Shown one piece after another: positions 27,401-36,670 of a stretch of DNA of 64,000 bases. Both the position numbers and the translations under genes were made by a program. Within the stretch, counting starts at the first letter, position 1; every line of letters begins with the position of its first letter. Location of the stretch: positions 16,058,349-16,122,348 of the forward strand of contig NC_088318.1 of assembly GCF_910592395.1 (NCBI RefSeq), written 5' to 3'. Under the pieces are notes generated by a model, which searched no databases, was not told the DNA's origin, and saw nothing but the letters and a program-made list of their open reading frames with translations. The stretch is from Lineus longissimus. Taxonomy: Eukaryota; Nemertea; Pilidiophora; Heteronemertea; Lineidae.

Positions 27401-28416
27401 TCTACGCCATTAGGTGTTTGCCCTACGTCACCAACTGCACCTACCCTATCGGGAATTGCACATTGTATTACACTGTATTTTTCTTCTGTTCCTCAGTGGT
27501 AACTGGCGAGGGAAACTAGATAAACCATATAGAAACGGAACAGCCTGCGAAGATTGTCCGGGAAAATGCAAGAATAACCTCTGCGGTACGTTTTTTAAGG
27601 TTCTAGAGAACAAGTTCGTTCGAATAGACACTCAATGAGATATTTGCTCTTTTTTAACTTGTATTTGTTTTTTCAGACTGTGGTGGCAAGACTTGCTTCA
27701 ACCGAGGCCAGTTGGACGTCAAGACGTGTACTTGCAACTGTTACGGATTTTACAACTCCGACGCCTACCAGTCAAAGAATAATTGCGCTGGTGAGGCTAT
27801 CCTCCGTTTCTTGTTGCTTAACTCATTCGGCCACATTGGCATTTTTCGGCATCTAAAAACTGCGGACCCAGAGTGAGACATTTTGGACATATCACAAAAT
27901 ATTCCGGTGGTTCTGTCATTGCATTTTTTCAAATATTTTCCAATCAATCCTCTGGCTTTTTGAATGTGGGTGATCTATGCCACTTACTCAGATTTTTTAT
28001 TGAAGACTAAAATGTTTCATATCTGAGCGTTGTTCTGACCCTCACTTGTTGTTCTAACCCTTTTCTTGCATATTTCAGTCGATTGTAATAAATCAAAAGA
28101 TTATAAGAGGAATGCAAGTGGAAGTCAAATGTGCACCCAATACGCCGGTACCACGGCTCTGAGGAAGAAGCATTGCCGGAAAGGGACGTTTGTCGCCCTG
28201 GCATGCCCTTGGCTGTGCGGGCTCTGTCCCAGTAAGTATACTTGTCAGTAACTTACTTATTTCGTGGCACCAAACCTCCATCTTCTTGAACACCCTCACT
28301 AGAAAACGACAGCGGCATAGGACGACCACGGACTTTAATGAGAGTGACAATCTTGTATGTATTAATATAATCACGCAATTTTTCTCTCTCCAGTGATCGA
28401 CCATCGCAATCACTAG
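21464..28416 (+). CDS. Secreted double CAP-ShKT protein, 17 exons
   Basis: Exons: 21464-21532, 22025-22103, 22424-22518, 22817-22910, 23218-23461, 24136-24224, 24642-24755, 25072-25212, 25323-25498, 25697-25808, 26171-26265, 26488-26581, 26970-27213, 27497-27585, 27677-27790, 28079-28231, 28394-28416; 674 residues. A signal peptide (about 1-20) is followed by module 1: a two-cysteine segment, a CAP domain (50-194; HNKAR, GHYTQVVW, GCNYAVAGN), a cysteine-rich hinge with an EGF-like piece (194-261) and a six-cysteine ShKT-like domain ending CPWLCGLC (262-308). A Lys/Ser/Gly-rich linker (309-367) leads to module 2, which repeats this order (368-667; GHYTQVVW, GCNYGPTGN). CAP proteins are secreted, stable folds found in CRISPs, venom allergens and PR-1; ShKT domains often bind channels or matrix. 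The GENL motif reads GQNL in both copies. Matching exons of the two modules have equal lengths (95, 94, 244, 89 and 114 nt), so the modules arose by internal duplication. The short last exon is the least certain. If the final intron were retained, the protein would stop at about 28250. Confidence 0.85.
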
Positions 28417-29239
28417 AATGACGGCAGCTTGAGTCCGGAGAATCCAGTTTTTGCACTAGCAACACATAATTCATGTTACTGTAAGCCATATATTGGTGAG
28501 CTATCCCTGTTTCTGAATGTTCCAAGGTTCAGATGGGGCTAAAGCATTGGACTGGTGACCGGCGTCAAGTCGACAAGATTGAGGCCAAACTGCTAGAAGC
28601 GCATTCTTCCAATCTGTTTATCTTTCCTATATCCAACTCCCTACTGATATTTTAAATTCAAGACTGTGTGTACTGGCATCGACCGAATGAAGGTACAGTG
28701 AATCATTTGAAGATTACTGAATTTGGATGATGAATCGTTTAAGATTTTGAACACAAATGGTACTGTTAACAATAGTAATAGTATTTGGTTGTATTTGATC
28801 TACATGTATTTTGAGTCCAAAATTAAAATAGTGAAAACAGAGGCTTTCGTTTTGTGTCTTTATTTTTCAAATTATTTGGAGAATCCATCATAAAAATTAC
28901 CTTCAGTAAAGGACTGAAAACAATGGTGTAAAAAAATCTCGCGCATTCATGCCGAGACAATCGAGTGTACAAAACGAAAAGTAACCTTTCACCACTTTCC
29001 TCACGCAGCATTTTGACCATATTCCTGGCCAATAGGAAGTCCCCAATCCAATTTTACCGGTACATTATTCAGAAGTGAGCCAATCACAATAGAGTATTTG
29101 TATTCAAAACATCAAGTTGCTTGAGGAATTAGGTGAAGGCTTTTGTCGTAAAAGACATTTCTGTTTACAGCGTTGGTGTGAGTAGCATCCAGTACAAACT
29201 TGTTAGTTCGAGGTGGTTTATGGGAAATATCCTCGGTAT
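28417..29239. other. Convergent 3' region, CAP and methyltransferase genes
   Basis: No coding signal. An ATTAAA lies at about 28823 on plus, and an AATAAA on minus at about 28858-28865. These could serve the double CAP gene and the FkbM-type gene respectively, which would make their transcripts end almost tail to tail. I infer this from position only. Confidence 0.35.
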
Positions 29240-30427
29240 TCACTCCATCACTATTTCAGAATGGTTAATTAAACAGAATGTGTATGGCATTTCTGCAAAA
29301 GACGTCCTTTCGAGTTTTGGGCCAGTGAATGATGCATATGCCTCATATCCTCTAGTCCTAAACCAATTATACACCAACTGAACTTTTGTATCATCAAAAA
29401 CATAATATTTCCAAGCAACAATAATGTAAGGCACATGCACCGTCAGGAGGAACGCACCCATGTGGTCTAGCACCTCGGTTTCGGCACCATTTAGGTCTAA
29501 CTTCATGATTGCTCTCTCAAATGGTATGACCTCTAAAAGGTCAGTTATCCGAATCATGGGCACGAGGTTGAGTGTGTTCTCTCTATCAAAAGCTTCCACC
29601 GTGTACCCTGCGGCCATATTTTCATGGACAACTTTTGTCCGAACAATTTTATAAGTTTTACCCAAAGCATTCCAAACTGTCAAAACAAGATTTTCGTATC
29701 CGCTTAGTTCCACGGATTTCCGCAGGCGCTTCAAACTGCCTAAATTCGAATCGACAGCGACAGCAAATCTATTCCAACTTGCAGCTAGAATTGTGTAATA
29801 TCCAATATGGCTGCCAACATCAATGAAATTCAACTCCGAATCTTTCTCGAACATGGCTTCCACTGATTTTACAATGTTAGCCTCCCATTGGCCGGATTTT
29901 AAAATGCCTGCTGAGATTTCTGAATCTTCTTTTGGCCAGTAGGTGCATATACTCGACCTAATTTTGCCAGATGTCAACCGGGTAGTGATATTTCTACACG
30001 GGTAATTCACCTCCGCCGGCTGTTCCTTCAAGTACAACTGACACAGTTTCGGCTTTATCATATCCCTAACGTCCGAATCGTCTGTTATGTTAGGAATTTC
30101 CTGCGGAACACGAATCGAAAAAGAGAAATTCTGTCCGTTTTTTCTCCTGACTTCATCTGTGAGATTGTTTATCATGATCCTTAACATTCGTATGTCCTGG
30201 AACTCTCTCGTTGTGAGTCTCTTCCTGTATGACATCAACCGCTCAGAGGACAAAACACCCATGATCATGTCCGTCTCTCTCTGTAGTCTATTGGACTGCA
30301 TGTTTACTGTCACACTCGTTATATAGAAGCAAACAAAGATAACGGTTAAGAAGAGTGCATTCCGTAAATTCACGAATTTGTACGTTAGGTACTGGTAGAT
30401 CCTTTGCATGGTTGCTGTTTGCTTCAT
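29240..30427 (-). CDS. FkbM-family methyltransferase-like, type II membrane protein
   Basis: Intronless frame of 395 residues. A short cytoplasmic N-terminus is followed by one membrane segment (about 24-41, ALFLTVIFVCFYITSV), a luminal stem with N-glycosylation sequons (NLT, NFS, NIT), and a Rossmann methyltransferase domain. The SAM-binding motif FIDVGSHIGYYT is at about 201-212, followed by an acidic strand end (VAVDSN) and, later, KLDLNGAETEVL, matching the conserved C-terminal block of the Methyltransf_21/FkbM family. Such proteins transfer a methyl group from S-adenosylmethionine. A Golgi or ER luminal location is inferred from the single N-terminal membrane anchor. The substrate is unknown, with glycans or small molecules possible. 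The lack of introns among intron-rich neighbours suggests retroposition, or a family that expanded as single-exon copies, which is common for these genes in invertebrates. Confidence 0.8.
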   Translation of the reverse strand: MKQTATMQRIYQYLTYKFVNLRNALFLTVIFVCFYITSVTVNMQSNRLQRETDMIMGVLSSERLMSYRKRLTTREFQDIRMLRIMINNLTDEVRRKNGQNFSFSIRVPQEIPNITDDSDVRDMIKPKLCQLYLKEQPAEVNYPCRNITTRLTSGKIRSSICTYWPKEDSEISAGILKSGQWEANIVKSVEAMFEKDSELNFIDVGSHIGYYTILAASWNRFAVAVDSNLGSLKRLRKSVELSGYENLVLTVWNALGKTYKIVRTKVVHENMAAGYTVEAFDRENTLNLVPMIRITDLLEVIPFERAIMKLDLNGAETEVLDHMGAFLLTVHVPYIIVAWKYYVFDDTKVQLVYNWFRTRGYEAYASFTGPKLERTSFAEMPYTFCLINHSEIVME

Positions 30428-31179
30428 CCGACTGAACTTTCCCTTTTCATAGTCTCCAACCTCTGATTTTAGATGCCAGTTGTGACACCTACAAAGAGTG
30501 GGATAAGTATATATATATACACATGTACAGCGACTAATAGTGACGATTGAGTCGGATTCCCGACTACTGTCAACTATATAGAGAATTTGATGTCTCGATA
30601 TAGCTCCTACTTCCTATTAAAGAAGATGGAAAAATTACTATAAACAACTTAGTGCACTCGAAGACCAGCCATGTCATGATGCTCGTTTCGCAGACAACTT
30701 CCTTTATCACGGGAAAATGGCCAAAGATGCCCTCGTTCATGGACCTACTTCCCAGGATTTAAGAGGGGTCCGAGAGCAGTTAGCAAGATTCGACCTACCT
30801 TATCATTGCAGCCTACGGTGCAGTTGAAGAAAAGTCGCGATACACAAAATCTCTATGGAATACTCGTAGATCCTTCTTGTTTAGAAGCTACCTGCAATAC
30901 GAGCAGTGCTTGGTATTGTCAACATAAGCTGTGCATTGTGTTTTGCAGGTTTTAGCAGGGCAAAATCCCCAATGCATGGGAAACCCTTGCGGCGTCCGGC
31001 TGCGACCCTATTTTTAATCGGTATGCTTTCTTTGGAATATGTCACGTATATATGTGTAATACCTAGGCCCATGAGTTCAAACCAACTATACAATTGTCAA
31101 GTACATGTGTATTATCATCATTACCGGCGTTGTAACCCTATTGGATTTTTGCCGGAGGTATGGAGTCCACTATAGATAG

Positions 31180-31262
31180 GCTACTGTCCCATGTGGGATC
31201 TTTTAATTGCCCTGGCATAGACACTCAGCTACAAGGGACCACGGCTTTTAGTCTGAATGTAT
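31180..31262 (+). repeat. Dispersed-repeat-like block
   Basis: The segment reads CATGTGGGATCTTTTAATTG, then TAGACACTCAGC, then AAGGGACCACGGCTTTTA. It resembles a conserved block I associate with dispersed repeats in several invertebrate genomes. This rests on recalled resemblance, not on a second copy inside the window. Confidence 0.35.
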
Positions 31263-32172
31263 TTCATTGCCGTGGTTGTTGTTCCATATGTGAGGGGAAT
31301 TGTGATAATCATGATATAATAAAGGAGTCCCTAGTCATTTCCATTGTAATAAATTTTGGGATTAAAATCTAGGATACTTTATGATCGAAGGCCCACACAC
31401 GAAACATAAGATCTTATTGACGTCTAATGGCCATTACAACCTAACTATTTGTCAATAAAGACATCAAAAGACATCTAATAGATATGGACATCAACCAGTT
31501 AATATACCAGACCATCAATACGTTGTTAGAATGATTATGTATGATTACTTCGCATCTGGTGGGCGATTTCACTTTCCTGTGCAACAGCCTGCTCTATAGA
31601 CCTCCTACTTAATTTCAGCTCGTGCTTCTTTTCCGATTTCAATTCACCAGTTGATTCAAACAGACATATATTTTCGTACTGTGTGTTATCTCTCTTAAAA
31701 ACAAATGTACTTAAACGCATTCAAACAAAGGTGTCACCACACAAAGCAGATTCCGTGTGATAAGCACATGCGCTTGCAGTCTACTATTCCCAGCATAGAC
31801 ACGGCCAGATAGTTTTCAAAATCAACAATTTGAAGGTCAAATAAGTAATCGGAAGCTCTGAGACCAACTACCGCCAAGTTCCAACGATCAGGAAGAAGAA
31901 GAAGAAGAAGAAGGCCCTTTTTCGTACAGTATACAAAACTATGCCATAACCTCGGCCTCCACACGAAGCTCATTACACGAAGTTAATTTCCTAAATAGAA
32001 AATAATGTCTTTCACTCAGGCTCCTGACAACTTTGGGTGAGTTCAGCTGGAACCCGGGGTAGTGAGAGTTGCACTGTCATCTTTAGTCACGTGGTCCTCT
32101 CGCGTTCCCCGAGTCAAGATTCGTTAATTAGGTCAAAAATGACGTCACGACAGTCGGGCCCAGAATATCGTG

Positions 32173-32183
32173 CCTATATACTA
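32173..32183 (+). promoter_or_regulatory. Possible TATA box of carboxypeptidase gene
   Basis: CCTATATACTA lies 131-141 bases upstream of the ATG at 32314, so initiation near 32205 would leave a 5' leader of about 110 bases. TATA promoters are usual for digestive-enzyme genes. Position and sequence only. Confidence 0.35.
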
Positions 32184-32313
32184 CCTTGAAGTCAATTCCA
32201 ACCTGTTGCCCCTGATACAAAATCTAATTTGGCTCGGTCCATTTCTGGTTTTATCAGTTGCAGTTATCAGTAGATTCTGATAAAACCTGTCCAGAATCTA
32301 ACCAACTCTCAAG

Positions 32314-35300
32314 ATGTTAGGGTGGCTACTTCTGGGACTCCTTTTTGGCTTAGGGGCCGCGGCGAATAGGAAGGATTTCACTGGGTAAGCGAACAGGGAA
32401 TTTTGTTTTCTTTGTGCGTGCGATTTTGCCTGATTTCTGGTAGTACTGCTCAAGGGCCAAACTTCAACGCAAATGCTATATCAGAAACCATACATCTAAA
32501 GAAATGACATCAATTACTGTCACTTACACTCCGGACGCAGTGGACTGGTCACGTCTCTGACCCTAACCAGAATAAATAGGATGACGAAATAGAATGCCAC
32601 AGTAGTCTACTGACACTGAGCTGTCGACTTTTTTGTCTGACCATTCGTTCTATTGTGAGAGCCAGTTGGATTTTCACTTTTGACAGTTCCGACATGCGTC
32701 ACCCCACGTAAAGTAGTCGGCGTCCTGGCTTAATAAGATGAAAGTATCAACTTTATCTTTCTCATTCTCATACAAGGTACAAAGTTATTCGAGTGCCCAT
32801 TGCAAATGAGGAGCAAGCCAAGATCCTTCAAGATCTTTCCCGTCTTGAGGTATTTGTTCTTATTACCATTCTTTCCTTGTCATTTTCAGCTTCACTGAGC
32901 GTAATGTTTCATCCTTATACGACTACTTCTTGTTTCTCATTGACTTCAGATTTACAGTGTCTATATATTGTATGCCCGCTGTTTGGGGACCTCTCGATAT
33001 CCATGGAGAATATTGGCAGGGATTACACTCGGCCTGTCAAAAACGCTTTTTAAATTGTACGATAGCAAATCTAATATTTGTCGCTCGGATACTCATATGC
33101 CGCGTTATCTTATACTTATGCCCCAGGTTGATTTTTGGACACTGCCAACCACAACAACACCAGCAGAGCTTCTCACCCCTCCCGGGGTCTTCAAGAATGT
33201 CTCTGGTATTCTGCAAACATTGAAATTACCATTCACGGTCGAAATTGACAACCTTGAAGAGTAAGTATGTTTTACCGTTGCTCGTTTAAGAAAATAAAGT
33301 TTTCTAATACTGTTGCCTCTCGATATATCCATGGTCGATTAAATGCTCGATAACTCAAGACTTATTACTAAGTTTGTAACCGACTTCTTAAATAGTCATG
33401 TGTAACATTGAGGGTGTGGTTTTTTAACCCAATGACCTCGTTTTGCAGGTCTATTGTTGAGGAAAGAGAGGCAAATAATTACGCCAAGCGGCAGCATACC
33501 TCCTTCTTCCGATCCGGGGCTGGCGACTTTGAAGGGATCCATTCTTATTACGGAACATTTGAACAGGTGAATAGTCACCAGATGTATCACCGAATCTTGT
33601 CTCTACAGGAATACTCCAGCCCGTCATTGCCTTCAATCGTTATGCACAACTTCACATTGTTTACACAGTCCGTAAAAATACATTGCACTGAATATACTAG
33701 GTAAGGGCCTCAGCCGTATATTTTGTGGCAGATGAATATTGAGGGCTGAATGGAATCATTAACTTTGACGCAAATTATGAAATAAGTTCAACATTAAAAG
33801 ATTTCACCGTGAAAAACCCCAAACTTTTTATCGGTTTTGTATCTTCAGATTCAAGATTGGTTGAGACGGGTGGCAAGTACGTACAGCTCGATTGCCAGTC
33901 TGGAGTCGATAGGTCGAACTCACGAAGGCAGAGACCTCACCGTTCTAAAGGTTGGTGTGCATTTATACATCGAGTGGACGATATAAAACACGGCTTCAAA
34001 TAAAACTTGGTAAACTAGCTTTGGAAGTTGTATATTATTCTTAAGAAAGCAATTCTAACATGAAGTCTACGCTGACATTTGATTGGTTTTCATAAAACGG
34101 CGTCATCAGGTTCAAAATTATGTTGTAATTTGTATCTTACTTGGTGCCTGGTGGTCAGGAAAGCTCCACTGCGGCAGGGCTCACATCGGATCGAATATGC
34201 CATTGTTGTTGCTTAAATTCTTTCCCTTCCACGATATATTATATTTTTGAAATGGGCAATTATTCCGAATGATAGTGTCATTATCTAAGTACACGCTGCT
34301 GTAAAATCTAGTTGCTGGGAGATATTGATTGGTTTGGTAGGATGCCTTATGGTTTGTTTGAACTAAAGCGGCACATTTGTTGTTCTTTCCTTGCTCGACT
34401 AGCTTAGCAACGGCGGCAGCAACAAGCGTGTGATATGGATAGATGGAGGTATTCACGCCAGGGAATGGATCGCCCCCTCAACCACACTCTACACCGCCTG
34501 GAAGCTCATATCAGGCTACCAGTCCGGTGAGACGCGAGCCTTCCTTGACAAGTTTGATTGGTACTTCCTCCCGGTAGTAAACCCTGATGGCTACGTCCAC
34601 ACTCATGACATGGTAAGTCTGACTGTCACTCCTAATTTGAATCAAACACCCATATAAGGCAGGCTAACACTTGGCTTAAGTTTGATTGACACGAGCATTT
34701 ATGCAATGTTGACTGATTTGAGTATCCCGGTCACGTGGACGATATCGCGTATATCGCGGAATATGCTTTTAAAGCTGAAACATAAACCTCCTTCTCCAAA
34801 TACATTCTCTTCTTTTTACTCATCTGACGCGTACGCGTGCATACCGTGCCTCCTCCTCCTCCATTTCTCCGGACGCATTGGACCGGCCTCGTCCTTTCGC
34901 CCATAAGGAGATCCAATTTGGCTGACGCAATGGATTTCCCCTAGAGTCTTCCATTCTGTGCCGGACATGGTGATCTGCTGCTGCTGCTGTTGTTGTTGTT
35001 TTTGTTGTTATTGGTATTATTCTCATTTTTTGTTGCAGAATCGAATGTGGCGAAAGAACCGACGTCCTAATAACCACCGCGACTGCTATGGTGTGGATCC
35101 GAATAGGAACTTTGGCTTTCACTGGGCAGGTAGGCAAGGATGATTTTGTAAATGGACACAGCTATGTTAATCTGGAGACATCAGACCAATAATCAAAATA
35201 TGAGATCAAACAACAGTCTTTTAAATTTCAGCCACTTTCATTGTTATGCGTTCCGGATTATTGAAGTGCAAATTTCCAAATAACTCAGCGGAATGCTAAC

Positions 35301-36248
35301 GTTCATCTTTCTTTTGTATCTAGAGCGAGGGACCATGAGTAGCAGTGACCCATGTTCAGAGATCTACCACGGACCCTACGCCGCGTCTGAGTACGAACCC
35401 TACTTCATGCAACAGGCGCTTCAAAAGTTTAAAGGCCGCCTTCAGGTTTACCTATCCTTCCACTGCTACGCCCAGATGTGGTTTGTCCCCTATGGTTATA
35501 CTTGGCAAGCTGCACCAGACCACGACGAATCGGTGAGTACAAGGGAGGTTTCGTAATTCATCCTTAGGTTAACCTATACACACGTTCATTGCGTCAACAA
35601 CCATCATTGTACTCGGTCATACACTAGAATATTGAGTCCCAGCAATAAAGGTGTAGATCGAGCATGTTATAATGCATGGTGCTACCGGTATATACGGCGT
35701 TCCTGTCACAGCCTGCAGAACCGTACTTCTTCAATGACGCCTTATCCGATTCCAATTGCAGCTGCGAGTAGCAAACCTGGCCAGAGATGCCGTCTATGCT
35801 GTCAACAAAAAGTGGTACCAAACAGGAACACCGTCTGAGCTAATGTGTAAGTAGGCCTACATGTACCAGTCCTTTCGATAGAAATGTTGGCAAAGGCTAA
35901 GATGTGGTTGCTAGATGTTGATGAGTATATATCACTTTACATCGTATAAACCCATTTTTTAGAGTGTCACTCACTCTGTTCGTGCTGGACGTCCTTCAGT
36001 CATTTCACACTTTAAACGTTCCGCGTCTATGTTCTCGCATTAATATTTCAGATGCAGCCGGGGGTGGTTCTTACGACTACGCGAAGGGTGTGGTCGGCGC
36101 CAAGTACGCCTTTACCATTGAGTTAAGGCCTACTCAACAGGAGTCCAGGAACGGGTTTATACTGCATCCGAGTTACATCCGACCAACTGGGGACGAGATA
36201 TGGGCTGGAGTTAGGAAGATGGTGGAAGTCATGCGGCTAATTTATTAA
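32314..36248 (+). CDS. Secreted metallocarboxypeptidase, M14A family
   Basis: Exons: 32314-32384, 32777-32849, 33127-33260, 33449-33566, 33849-33950, 34403-34612, 35039-35129, 35324-35532, 35762-35846, 36052-36248; 429 residues, normal for a pro-carboxypeptidase. A signal peptide (MLGWLLLGLLFGLGAAA) precedes the activation domain (YKVIRVP...VDFWTLP) and the catalytic domain. Zinc ligands: HAREWI supplies His and Glu, and SFHCYAQMWFVPYGYT the second His. DPNRNFGF holds the Asn/Arg that bind the substrate carboxylate, and FTIELRPT the catalytic Glu. The substrate-capping Tyr lies in MYAAGGGSYDY. At the specificity position (255 in bovine CPA numbering) I read Tyr, not the Asp of B-type enzymes, so basic C-terminal residues are unlikely substrates. 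The enzyme removes C-terminal residues from peptides after proenzyme cleavage, as expected for digestion or extracellular processing. The weakest junction is the CTAG acceptor at 34403. Confidence 0.9.
34977..35010 (+). repeat. CTG/TTG trinucleotide microsatellite
   Basis: CTG repeats pass into TTG repeats inside an intron of the carboxypeptidase gene, about 30 bases before the exon at 35039. A pyrimidine- and T-rich tract here may contribute to acceptor recognition. Confidence 0.8.
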
Positions 36249-36634
36249 CGAAATGGAAAAAAAAAATTAATAGATGCTGTAAAATTGGTGTTTTTTCAGT
36301 TTATTGGGAAACATAATCCACAAAAAAACCTTCACAATTAAACAATATTTAAACTTTTTCCCGGATGTCCGAATGCATGTGTATGTTGAGAAAGCCCCCT
36401 GCAATATATATATACCGGTACGGGGTCCAAGCAAGTAAAACTTGAAATATACAGTGTTGCTGAGCTTCTCAATACAATCTCCTTGTGGATGAGAGATGTC
36501 GTCTACTTTTCATCAGCTTCAATGCGGGAAAGTTTGCAATCTAACTTTGACGAGTAGGTCTATGGTTGCATCTACAGTTTGTGTCATGCCTAAGGATAAA
36601 CAAGCTTCACGATCACTCCCCGGTGGCCCCAATC

Positions 36635-36670
36635 GCCATCTTGGCGGCCATCTTGGCGGCCATCTTGGCG
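36635..36670. repeat. Three exact 12-bp units with YY1-like core
   Basis: GCCATCTTGGCG occurs three times end to end. The minus-strand unit (CGCCAAGATGGC) contains the AAGATGGC core of the YY1 site. It begins directly after the TGA of the FN3 gene on the minus strand, so it is 3' UTR of that gene. Read past the stop, it would encode RQDG three times in frame. Confidence 0.85.

Larger units (their letters stand above)
30428..32313. other. Intergenic, repeats and carboxypeptidase promoter
   Basis: No gene recognised. A repeat-like block lies at 31180-31262 and a (GAA)n microsatellite at about 31892-31912. A TATA-like CCTATATACTA at about 32173-32183 lies 130 bases before the carboxypeptidase start. 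Confidence 0.45.

Noticed and set aside
29133-29826. Plus-strand frames over the methyltransferase
   Set aside because: Antisense shadows of the FkbM-type coding frame.
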